Shown in pieces: positions 1 through 7,608 of a DNA stretch of 64,000 nucleotides. The stretch is from Alteripontixanthobacter sp. (GTDB lineage: Bacteria; Pseudomonadota; Alphaproteobacteria; Sphingomonadales; Sphingomonadaceae), in assembly GCA_039968605.1 (NCBI GenBank), contig JBDVPM010000008.1, positions 62,001-126,000 of the forward strand. The letters are read 5' to 3'. The position numbers and the translations under genes are program-made. The stretch's first letter is position 1, and every line of letters starts with the position of its first letter. The notes beneath the pieces are model-generated. The model searched no databases, had not been told where the DNA came from, and worked only from the letters and a program-made list of their open reading frames with translations.

Positions 1-130
1 TAACGGAAATCTGCGGTTTTCGAAAAGCCCAAAACCCAATAAAAACACAGTTTTATGCTCGTCGATGTTCGCCGCTGCCCACCCAAGTTTTTCATGTTTC
101 TTTTCATGGATTTTAGGATAGCGATTCCGA

Positions 131-1319
131 ATGGCAGATTTGAGCCGCATCGGGGATCGTGAAAAGTTGAAACCAAAAGCGGGCGATAAACCGCATTGGC
201 ATCGTCTACGCCAAAGCGTCTACCTTGGTTATCGGCCGTCGAAGAAAACGGCTCGCGGCACGAGGTTCGCCAGGTTTTATGACGCGGATATTAATCGCAA
301 TTAGCGAAAGCGGCTTGGCGATTATGGCACCCTGTCAGGTCATGATGTTTTTAGACAGGCGAAGGCTGGCGCAGAGGTATGGGCTGCCACCGTCGAAGCT
401 GGTGGCGAACTTGCCCGCAACATGGCGACGGTAAGGGATGCTAGCGAAGCTTACCTGGAGCGAAAGCCCGGATCGATTGCCGAATGCGTTTTTCGGCGGC
501 ATGTCTATTGCGATCCCATTGCCAAGGTGAAGCTGACAAGCTTCGGCGGCACCATTTGCGCAGCTGGCGCAAGCGACTGGAACAGGCGCCAGCATTGCTC
601 AGCCGGAGCAAAACTGGAGAGAAGCGATGGAAGGAGCGAGCTAATTCCACCGTCAACCGGGATATGGTTCCGTTGCGGGCAGCACTTGGGCAAGTTCTGG
701 AGCCCGGTAGACCAGGCAGTGATGCCGCTTGGCAAGAAGCGTGAAAACCCTTCAAGAGCGCCGGCAAGCCTGGTGATCTTTATCTGGACCGGGTTGAGCG
801 CAAACGGCTGATCGATGCCGTCAGCGATGAGGCGCGACCTTTAGTGAAGGGGTTATATTGTTGCCACTTCGGCCCGGTGCGCTCGCAGCTCTGACTGGGC
901 GCCAATTTGATGAGCGCACCTGTTCACTGATCGTTGGCTAAGACAAGAATGATTGTTCGCGCCAGATTTCCCTGCCCCAAGACACGGCAAATTTCTTCGC
1001 CGAACAAGTCGCGCAAAAGCCGCCCGCCTCTTACATCTTTGTTCGACCGAGTGGTAAGGCTTGGACTAAGGACGCATGGAAGCGCCCTATCAAAGAGGCT
1101 ACCAAAGCAGCCAATCTACCGATTGCCGTTTGTGCCTATACGCTTCGACATAGCGTCATTACGGACCTGATACGCGCTCGCCTTCCTATACTCACCGATG
1201 CACAGTTATCGGGCACGAGCGTCGCCATGATCGAGAAGCATTATGGGCACTTAGTGCAGGATGATTCAGAGGACGCACTGTCTTCGCTGGCGAGGCAGAG
1301 TATGCAGTTTTCGACGTAA
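131..1319 (+). pseudogene. Tyrosine-recombinase integrase, broken by stops and frameshifts
   Basis: Joining three frames recovers most of a phage-type integrase. The first frame opens at 131 and has an in-frame TAG at 302-304. Near 545 the homology shifts frame (RSWRKRLEQAPALLSRSK, then VNRDMVPLRAAL), with a TGA at 742-744. Near 860 it shifts again to LLPLRPGALAALT, which carries the first catalytic Arg, followed by a TAA at 939-941. The C-terminal catalytic part is intact in sequence: YTLRHSVITDL holds the HxxR-type box and GTSVAMIEKHYGHL the nucleophilic Tyr, ending at TAA 1317-1319. At least three stops and two frameshifts make it inactive. It marks an old integrative element; no att site was identified beside it. 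Confidence 0.85.
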
Positions 1320-2233
1320 TGCGTTCCGCCGTCTACCGGAGCGACCAGGACGATATGCGAAACTTGGGGGCTTCCTGCAGGCTGGTGAATCCAGATGAGC
1401 GGGCGGCTGGTTGCCTGGACCTGGGAAGCAAACTGCATCAGGCCGAGGGCATGGGGCGCCGTGCCGCTAAGCATGATGTCCACCTTACCTCGGAAATGCG
1501 CTTAGCGTCCGGGCTGGCCACCCAGCAGGTGAGCCAAGGCGGCAAGGTAGTTTGCAATGCGCTTCTGTTGTTCTACTTCAGTAATGCCAAGTCTCCATAG
1601 GACGCGAGGATCGCGTACCCTTTTCCGCTCTCTTCCAGAGAGCCACCTCCTTTCGTTTTGAGGAAGTCTTCACAGACGGCACAGTAGCTTGATGCCCGAT
1701 TCTCGGTCCATCAATCATGCATCGAAAAGCGCCTGAAACTGGCCCTTCGCTAGGGACAAGTAGAAACCGTTTTTGCCTTGGCTCTCCGGCAAACGCGCGA
1801 ATTTCTTTCGCCAGTTCTCAGCTCGGCTTGGCGGGGGATCGTACTAAACGGTTAAGCTGGATTGGTGACTATGCTAGTAGCTCACCTAGCTATCGGAAAC
1901 AAAGCGCTGCTTAAGTGTCTGATTTGGCTAACATCCATCATCACTATATCGGCGGCTGTTGCAGGACAAGCCGATGAGCGGATCGCTGCACGGTGCTGCG
2001 GTACCAGCATGCCCAGCGACGCTGCAGGAAAGGCAGGCATGCTCACACTCATGACCCACTTATGTTTCAACGCGGAAAATAAGCAGCGCAACTCGTGCAC
2101 CGACCGCAGTCCTGTGAAGCTGTGCGTGATGCGGACCGCTTGAGTTTTATCTCAACATCTGCTCGCCTCATCGATTTTGGTGGAACGGTTTGCCTCGCAA
2201 TTCACTCCGACAGAGCGCAGCGGAGAAATCTCT
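1320..2233. other. Region without recognised gene, probable element debris
   Basis: About 0.9 kb follows the integrase remnant. Several short open frames occur on both strands, none with a recognisable family. The only one with gene-like features is the small cysteine-containing frame at 1871-2143. Probably eroded mobile-element or junction DNA plus the promoter of the gene at 2234. Confidence 0.4.
1871..2143 (+). CDS. Possible small cysteine-rich exported protein
   Basis: An open frame of 90 aa from ATG 1871 (a TTG nine bases upstream is in frame). A hydrophobic stretch (LLKCLIWLTSIITISAAVAG, about residues 13-32) resembles a signal peptide or membrane anchor. The mature part contains several cysteines, including a CC pair and three single Cys, which could form disulfides. 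No family is recognised, no strong Shine-Dalgarno is seen, and the surrounding sequence looks degenerate, so it may not be a gene. Confidence 0.22.
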   Translation: MLVAHLAIGNKALLKCLIWLTSIITISAAVAGQADERIAARCCGTSMPSDAAGKAGMLTLMTHLCFNAENKQRNSCTDRSPVKLCVMRTA

Positions 2234-2881
2234 ATGGATCATAAGCTTAGAACTGGTGCCGGGTTAAGCGGCATTGTCCTGGGAGCGGGCGCTCTTGCGT
2301 TCGGTGCCTTCCTATCCAACCGCCATCGCAATCGCGGGCAAGATAATTCCCCCAATTACACCAAGCGCCAGCCCGAGGGTGATCATGCGCAGGTTGGACG
2401 ATCGGTAACCATTCGCAAACCGCGATCCGAGTTGTTTACCTACTGGCGTGAATTTCAGAACCTGCCAGGTTTCATGGAAAATGTCGAAGCAATCGACGAA
2501 TCCGGTGCAGACGGTGTGTTCACTTGGAAGATCAAGGCGCCTGCTGGCCGACATGTCGATGTGCGAACCGAGATTTCGAGCGAGAAGCAAGGCGAACATA
2601 TCGCGTGGCGTTCAGTCGAAGGGTCCGACATCGCAACTTGCGGAGAGGTGCGCTTCAAGGATGCGCCAGGCGAGCGCGGCACGAGGGTAAGTCTGGTCAT
2701 GTCCTACGATCCGCCCGCCGGGGCGCTCGTCAGGGCAGTGGCGAATATCTTTCTGCGCGAACCCCAAGTCCAGGCGCGGCACGACCTCAAACGGCTTAAA
2801 ATGCTGATGGAAACTGGCGAGATAGCGACCTCGGTGCGGACGCGGGGCGAAACCCGGGCGGCCAAGCAGGAGACCGAATAA
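2234..2881 (+). CDS. SRPBCC/polyketide-cyclase-like membrane-anchored protein
   Basis: 215 aa starting at ATG 2234, chosen because GGAGAAA lies just upstream; an earlier in-frame start at 2177 has no such signal. Residues about 8-26 are a glycine/alanine-rich hydrophobic segment, then a polar linker, then a START-like SRPBCC domain (about 55-190) with RSVTIRKPRSELFTYWREF and a central FTWKIKAPAGRHVDVRTEI. The family binds hydrophobic ligands; members with an N-terminal anchor are common in alphaproteobacteria and have no fixed substrate. The stop overlaps the next ATG by one base (TAATG), so it is probably co-translated with the alcohol dehydrogenase that follows. Ligand unknown. Confidence 0.8.
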   Translation: MDHKLRTGAGLSGIVLGAGALAFGAFLSNRHRNRGQDNSPNYTKRQPEGDHAQVGRSVTIRKPRSELFTYWREFQNLPGFMENVEAIDESGADGVFTWKIKAPAGRHVDVRTEISSEKQGEHIAWRSVEGSDIATCGEVRFKDAPGERGTRVSLVMSYDPPAGALVRAVANIFLREPQVQARHDLKRLKMLMETGEIATSVRTRGETRAAKQETE

Positions 2882-4062
2882 TGCGTGCACTTACTTGGCA
2901 TGGAACCGGAGATGTTCGCGTCGATACCGTCAGCGATCCGGAAATCATCAACTCGCGCGATGCGATTATCAAAATCACCAGCACCGCCATATGTGGATCC
3001 GACCTCCATTTGTACGATGGCGTCATACCCGGCGTGAAGCCGGGCGATGTGCTTGGTCACGAATTTATGGGCGAGGTGGTGGAAACCGGATTGGGCAGCA
3101 ATCTTAAAAAGGGACAGCGGGTCGTCGTCCCGTTTACGATCAGCTGCGGCGGCTGCTTCCATTGCAAGCAGCAGCAATATTCGGCCTGTGACAATTCCAA
3201 CCCGGTTGAAAAGCAGGATATGTCGGCCACCCTTTATGGCCAGCCAATGTCCGCGCTGTTCGGCTATTCGCACCTGACCGGCGGCTATTCCGGCGGACAG
3301 GCTGAATATGTCCGCGTGCCCTTTTCCGATGTCGGGCCGATCGTAATTCCCGACCATCTGGACGATGACCAGGTTCTGTTCCTGTCCGATATCCTCCCAA
3401 CCGGATGGATGGGCGCAGAAAATGCCGACATCCAGCCGGACGATACCGTTGCTGTTTGGGGCTGCGGCCCGGTCGGATTGTTCGCTATCCAGTCAGCCAT
3501 CGTCATGGGCGCATCAAAGGTAATCGCGATCGACCATTATCCGAACCGCCTGGCGCTAGCGAAGCAACTGGGCGCGCAGACTATCGATTTCCGTGAAACC
3601 GATGTGCGCGAAGCATTGATGGAAATGTCCGGCGGGATTGGCGTGGATGCCGTCATCGACGCGGTCGGTATGGAGTCCCACGGCTTTGCGATCGACAACA
3701 TGATTGATGTCGTAAAGCAGAAAGTCGGGATGGGGTTTGACCGCGCCAGTGCCCTCAAACAGGCGATCCTTGCGGTCCGTTTTGGCGGGAAGGTCTCAAT
3801 TCCCGGTGTCTATGGCGGGATGAGCGACAAATGGCCACTCGGTGCGATGATGGAAAAGGGCCTGCAGATCCGCGGCGGCCAGACCCATGTCCAGAAATAC
3901 ACCGAGGACCTTCTGGCGAAAATCGAAGACGGAACGCTCGATACGACGTTTCTGATCAGCCACCGGCTACCTCTCGAACAGGCGGCCGAAGGCTACAAGA
4001 ACTTCAAGGAACAGCAGAACGAATGGACCAAGGTCATTCTGAAGCCGGGAATGGAGAACTGA
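2881..4062 (+). CDS. Zinc-dependent alcohol dehydrogenase (formaldehyde dehydrogenase-like)
   Basis: 393 aa, medium-chain dehydrogenase family. Catalytic zinc ligands are visible in ICGSDLHLYDG (Cys) and GHEFMGEV (His-Glu). The structural zinc Cys cluster is CGGCFHCKQQQYSAC. The NAD(P)-binding Rossmann motif is VWGCGPVGLFAIQSA (about residues 198-212). Length and insertions fit the glutathione-independent formaldehyde dehydrogenase/dismutase branch, which oxidises small alcohols or aldehydes. Second gene of a four-gene + strand operon; the SDR start follows two bases after the stop. Exact substrate cannot be read from sequence. Confidence 0.88.
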   Translation: MRALTWHGTGDVRVDTVSDPEIINSRDAIIKITSTAICGSDLHLYDGVIPGVKPGDVLGHEFMGEVVETGLGSNLKKGQRVVVPFTISCGGCFHCKQQQYSACDNSNPVEKQDMSATLYGQPMSALFGYSHLTGGYSGGQAEYVRVPFSDVGPIVIPDHLDDDQVLFLSDILPTGWMGAENADIQPDDTVAVWGCGPVGLFAIQSAIVMGASKVIAIDHYPNRLALAKQLGAQTIDFRETDVREALMEMSGGIGVDAVIDAVGMESHGFAIDNMIDVVKQKVGMGFDRASALKQAILAVRFGGKVSIPGVYGGMSDKWPLGAMMEKGLQIRGGQTHVQKYTEDLLAKIEDGTLDTTFLISHRLPLEQAAEGYKNFKEQQNEWTKVILKPGMEN

Positions 4063-4064
4063 TC

Positions 4065-4859
4065 ATGAGCAAAAAAATAGACAAGCTGTCAGGTCTTTGC
4101 GTGATCACTGGCGCCTCGAGCGGCATCGGACTGGAACTTGCAAAACTGGCGGCCAAAGATGGTTGCGAGCTAGTGCTAGCGGCCGACCGCGATCTTGCGG
4201 TCGCCGAAGATGCGGTGCGTCAATGCGGCGCAGCCAGCGTCGAGACTGTCCAAGCCGATCTAGCCACCCGTGACGGACTCGCCGCCCTCGTAGAGGCCCT
4301 CAAGGGGCGGACACCGGACGTTCTGCTGGCCAATGCGGGGCATGGGCTGGGCGAGGCCTTCCTAGATCAGGATTGGCAAGACATCGCCCATGTCATTCAC
4401 ACCAATGTAACCGGCACAACATGGTTGCTGCACCACGTCGGACAAAAAATGCGGGCGAAGAATGCAGGTCGCATACTCGTCACCGGTTCGATCGCCGGAC
4501 ATATCCCCGGCGCTTTCCAACTCGTCTACAACAGCACCAAAAGCTACGTCGACTATTTCTGCTTCGGCCTTCGAAATGAACTCAAGGAGACCGATGTGGT
4601 CATCTCGTGCCTGATGCCCGGAGTTACCGATACGCAGTTCTTCGACCGCGCCGGGCTGGAGAATACCAGCGTCGGCCGATCGGACAACAAGGACGATCCC
4701 GCGATGGTTGCCAAAGCAGGGTACGAGGCGCTGTTGGAAGGCGATGCGCACACGGTCAGCGGGTTCATGAACAAGGTCCAGGACGCCTTTGCCGGCGTAA
4801 TCCCGGATACGGTTCTCGCCCAAATGCATCGGCGCATGGCCGAACCGCATGACCGCTAA
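4065..4859 (+). CDS. Short-chain dehydrogenase/reductase
   Basis: 264 aa from ATG 4065, just after the upstream stop. The classic SDR signature is present: TGASSGIG cofactor loop, an NAG motif (LLANAGHG), and the YNSTKSY active-site Tyr-x-x-x-Lys with its upstream Ser (TGSIAG). A Rossmann-fold oxidoreductase using NAD(P)H; substrate unknown. Its place between the alcohol dehydrogenase and a flavodoxin-like reductase suggests a short redox operon for alcohols, carbonyls or stress-derived aldehydes. A longer reading from 3831 would overlap most of the dehydrogenase's 3' end and lacks homology, so it was rejected. Confidence 0.87.
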   Translation: MSKKIDKLSGLCVITGASSGIGLELAKLAAKDGCELVLAADRDLAVAEDAVRQCGAASVETVQADLATRDGLAALVEALKGRTPDVLLANAGHGLGEAFLDQDWQDIAHVIHTNVTGTTWLLHHVGQKMRAKNAGRILVTGSIAGHIPGAFQLVYNSTKSYVDYFCFGLRNELKETDVVISCLMPGVTDTQFFDRAGLENTSVGRSDNKDDPAMVAKAGYEALLEGDAHTVSGFMNKVQDAFAGVIPDTVLAQMHRRMAEPHDR

Positions 4860-4897
4860 ACCTCACCCGACTCTCCAATCCATCGAGGAACACTTGC

Positions 4898-5515
4898 ATG
4901 CCCCTTACCGCAATCGCTCTAAATTGCTCGCTCAAGAAATCTTCCGACGAAGCCAGTTCGACCGATGCCATGATCGCCGTGCTGAAGAAACATCTTGCCA
5001 ATCAGGATGTCGAATTGTCCGAAACCCTCCGGATTGCGGATTACAACGTCGTACCCGGGGTGACATCGGACGAGGGCGAAGGCGATGAATGGCCCGAACT
5101 TCGCGAGAAAATTCTGAACCACGATATTCTAGTTTTTGGCGGGCCGATCTGGATGGGCCAGATTGGTTCGATTGCCAAACGGGTGCTGGAACGCATGGAT
5201 GCCTTTCTCGATGAAACCGATGATAAGGACCGCATGCCGAGCTATGGCAAAGTAGCCATTGCGGCGATCGTGGGTAACGAGGACGGCGCCCATTGGAGCT
5301 CCGCCCAGCTGTTCCAGTCGCTCAACGATACCGGGTGGACCATCCCCGCCGGGGCGGCTTGTTACTGGGTTGGCGAAGCAATGGGCAGCAAGGATTTCAG
5401 GGAACTCGAACAGACGCCTGATGCCGTCACGAAAACCGCCGCAACCTGCGCGAGAAATGCCGCCCATCTGGCGGGGCTGTTAAAAGGGCAGAATTATCCT
5501 GGTTCGCAAAGCTAA
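4898..5515 (+). CDS. Flavodoxin-fold NAD(P)H-dependent FMN reductase-like protein
   Basis: 205 aa. Starts at ATG 4898 with GAGGAA upstream. The N-terminal strand and loop (AIALNCSLKKS) match the FMN-phosphate loop of the NADPH-dependent FMN reductase/flavodoxin superfamily; DILVFGGPIWMGQIGSIAKR (about 75-95) is the typical second flavin-contact region. Such proteins reduce flavins, quinones or azo compounds in the cytoplasm. Last gene of the 2.2-5.5 kb + operon, ending tail to tail with the large - strand cluster. Confidence 0.75.
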   Translation: MPLTAIALNCSLKKSSDEASSTDAMIAVLKKHLANQDVELSETLRIADYNVVPGVTSDEGEGDEWPELREKILNHDILVFGGPIWMGQIGSIAKRVLERMDAFLDETDDKDRMPSYGKVAIAAIVGNEDGAHWSSAQLFQSLNDTGWTIPAGAACYWVGEAMGSKDFRELEQTPDAVTKTAATCARNAAHLAGLLKGQNYPGSQS

Positions 5516-5560
5516 TACAAATTGTGCGCTCGCGCGAGGTAATCGGTGCGGCAGAAGTGC

Positions 5561-5965
5561 TCAGTCGACCTTCCCCGTCGCGCGCGCTACGGCAAGGGTG
5601 TCTACGTGTTGCTGATATGAGGTGATCCTGTCGTCATCGACCGTCCAGACATGAGCGATTTGCGGGTTGAAGGGTTTGCCGGTGGCCTTTCCCGTACCGG
5701 TATAACGGCCTTCCATGACCACACTCGTCTCGTTGGCGATAAAACGTTCGGGTGCGAGACCGAAATTATCGACCTCGTTGCCCAACCGCGCGAATACGCC
5801 TTCGATCACGGCCTTCGGCCCGACATAGGGATTGCGGTCGGAGAGCGTGAAATTTTCCGCCTCCATCCAGCGTACATCCTCGGCCATGAGCGAAGCAGCC
5901 TTTTGCATGTCGCCCGCGCCCACTGCAGCGTAGATTTGCTGCACGATTTCGAGTGCCTTGGTCAT
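5561..5965 (-). CDS. SnoaL-like (NTF2-fold) protein
   Basis: 134 aa. Start at ATG 5965 (AAGGGA about 8 nt upstream); an in-frame upstream Met at 6004 would overlap the preceding gene. MTKALEIVQQIYAAVGAGD and RWMEAENFTLSDRNPYVGP are typical of the SnoaL/NTF2-like family with a hydrophobic pocket. Most similar within this window to the protein at 7181-7582 (shared PYxGPxAVxEGVF and the ending xxFQQHVDTL/YQQHVDTL), so the two are paralogues. Last gene of the - cluster. Could be an isomerase, cyclase or ligand binder; no catalytic residue can be assigned with confidence. Confidence 0.75.
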   Translation of the reverse strand: MTKALEIVQQIYAAVGAGDMQKAASLMAEDVRWMEAENFTLSDRNPYVGPKAVIEGVFARLGNEVDNFGLAPERFIANETSVVMEGRYTGTGKATGKPFNPQIAHVWTVDDDRITSYQQHVDTLAVARATGKVD

Positions 5966-5978
5966 CGGAAGATTCCCT

Positions 5979-6746
5979 TCATAGTGTGAGATGAAACCCG
6001 CCATCGGCGGTCAACGTGGTGCCTGTGACGAAGCTTGCTTCGTCCGAGCACAGAAATGCGACTGCGCGTGCGATTTCCTCGGCTTCGCCGAACCGTTGCA
6101 GATGGATTCCTGCCTTGACCGCCTCAAAGGCTTCGGCGCCTAAATTACCCTTTATCTCGTGGTGCAGCGGCGTGTCAGTAACGCCGGGGCACATGAGGTT
6201 CACCCGTATCCCTTGCGAGGCCAGTTCAGCCGATGCCGAGGTGGTTAGGGCAAGCTGCCCCGCCTTCGATGCGCAATAAGCCGCAGCCATCGGGCAACCC
6301 AGCAATGAATTGACCGAGCCGACATTGACAATTGCTCCGCCATTGCCAGCGGCGAGCATGGCGCGCGCCTCGTATTTGAGGCAAAGAAAGTTGCCTCGCA
6401 GGTTGGTATTCTGAACCCGGTCCCACCATTCGTCAGGCGTATCGACAACCGGAAAGACTTCGGCACCGATCCCCGCATTGTTGACCGCAATGTCGAGCCG
6501 TCCGTGCGTTTCGGCAGCGTGCGCGACCATCGCTTCAACATCGGATGCCTCGGCGACATCGGTACAGATATGGCTGGCCTTGCCGCCGCCATCGCGAATG
6601 CTTTGCGAAAGTTCCGCGATTTCGTCCTCGCGCCGTGCTGCGCAAACGACGGTAGCACCGCGCTCTGCAAGCAATTTGGCGGTCGCCTTGCCGATACCGC
6701 TGCTCGCGCCGGTTACGATGGCGACTTTGCCTTCGAACATACTCAT
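5979..6746 (-). CDS. Short-chain dehydrogenase/reductase
   Basis: 255 aa, from ATG 6746, which overlaps the stop of the upstream GFA gene (ATGA). SDR motifs: VTGASSGIGKATA, NNAGIG, Ser in VGSVNS and YCASKAG with active Tyr and Lys; the C-terminal TGTTLTADGGF is typical of classical FabG-like SDRs. A NAD(P)-dependent oxidoreductase, probably acting on the same compound family as the neighbouring enzymes. The longer frame reaching 7127 runs through another real gene and is not used. Confidence 0.88.
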   Translation of the reverse strand: MSMFEGKVAIVTGASSGIGKATAKLLAERGATVVCAARREDEIAELSQSIRDGGGKASHICTDVAEASDVEAMVAHAAETHGRLDIAVNNAGIGAEVFPVVDTPDEWWDRVQNTNLRGNFLCLKYEARAMLAAGNGGAIVNVGSVNSLLGCPMAAAYCASKAGQLALTTSASAELASQGIRVNLMCPGVTDTPLHHEIKGNLGAEAFEAVKAGIHLQRFGEAEEIARAVAFLCSDEASFVTGTTLTADGGFHLTL

Positions 6747-7156
6747 TCGGGAGGCATCCTTTCGAATTGCGGCAGGCCATCGGCGATTTTCACCCATGGC
6801 TGCTTGGCGCTGACGAAGATGTGCATTTCTGGCTCGACCAAGGTTGCATCGTCGAGCGCGCCTGCTTTCACAAAAACGTAATCGGGATCGGCATCGCATT
6901 CTAGGAATAAGCCGGAGCCGCATTTCGCGCAGCTTCGTCGGTGCACGCCCTGCCCGGAATCCCCTGACACGGTGTAGGTGGAAAGATCGCCCGCACTCGC
7001 AAAGCCATCGCGCGTGACCATCAATTCCACCGAGAACGGGCTTCCTGTCGTGCGTTGGCAATCCTGGCAATGGCAGAAAAATGTGGATTCCGATTTGCCC
7101 GTAAATCGCAGCGTTGCGGCACCGCAATGGCAGCGTCCTTTGTGGGTTTCAGTCAT
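6743..7156 (-). CDS. GFA/CENP-V family zinc protein
   Basis: 137 aa from ATG 7156, preceded by GGAGGAG. Cysteine motifs match the glutathione-dependent formaldehyde-activating (GFA) family: GRCHCGA near the N-terminus, FFCHCQDCQRTTGS, and SCAKCGSGLFLECD, giving the structural and catalytic zinc sites. Family members form S-hydroxymethylglutathione or bind zinc with other roles, so the formaldehyde activity is only possible. The alcohol dehydrogenase at 2881 is of the formaldehyde-dehydrogenase type, a suggestive but weak link. Overlaps the next SDR start. Confidence 0.85.
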   Translation of the reverse strand: MTETHKGRCHCGAATLRFTGKSESTFFCHCQDCQRTTGSPFSVELMVTRDGFASAGDLSTYTVSGDSGQGVHRRSCAKCGSGLFLECDADPDYVFVKAGALDDATLVEPEMHIFVSAKQPWVKIADGLPQFERMPPE

Positions 7157-7180
7157 AGTTTGCTCCTCCAATGAACGGCG

Positions 7181-7582
7181 TCATTCCGGGCCACCGACCG
7201 CCTTGGCGAGGATGAGCGTGTCCACGTGTTGCTGAAAAGCGGCGATCTTGCCGTCTTTTACCGTCCAGAAACTGGCGATCCGCGGCGCAATCGTGACGCC
7301 GCTCCCCCTCCCTGTTCCCCGGTAACGGCCAGCCGTCACCACCAGGGCTCCCTGCGAAAGAATGGTGTCGATTTCGACTTCGAAGGTTTCAAAATCCTTC
7401 GCGAGCCTCTGGAACACCCCCTCCACCACGGCTTGCGGGCCAATATAGGGGCTACGGTCGGCGAGCTTGTTGCCTTCCGCCTCGCTCCAATGGATGTCGT
7501 CGGCCATCAACGCCGTAACCGCAGGAATGTCGCCAGCGGCGAAAGCGGCGTACAGCGCTTCGATCACTTCCTTGTTGGTCAT
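7181..7582 (-). CDS. SnoaL-like (NTF2-fold) protein
   Basis: 133 aa from ATG 7582, with GGGGGAGGAAAG upstream. NKEVIEALYAAFAAGDIPAV, DDIHWSEAEGN and RSPYIGPQAVVEGVF give a SnoaL/ketosteroid-isomerase-like NTF2 fold with no signal peptide, so cytoplasmic. Clear paralogue of the gene at 5561-5965. Lies between the secreted four-domain protein and the GFA gene in the same transcription unit. Function probably isomerisation, cyclisation or ligand handling; not assignable further. Confidence 0.76.
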   Translation of the reverse strand: MTNKEVIEALYAAFAAGDIPAVTALMADDIHWSEAEGNKLADRSPYIGPQAVVEGVFQRLAKDFETFEVEIDTILSQGALVVTAGRYRGTGRGSGVTIAPRIASFWTVKDGKIAAFQQHVDTLILAKAVGGPE

Positions 7583-7608
7583 TGTCTTTCCTCCCCCTCG
7601 TGGATCGT

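Noticed and set aside
1241-1720. Coding-like stretches on the - strand
   Set aside because: Short pieces such as EQQKRIANYLAALAHLL appear in different frames broken by stops. No family could be named, so not listed as a pseudogene.
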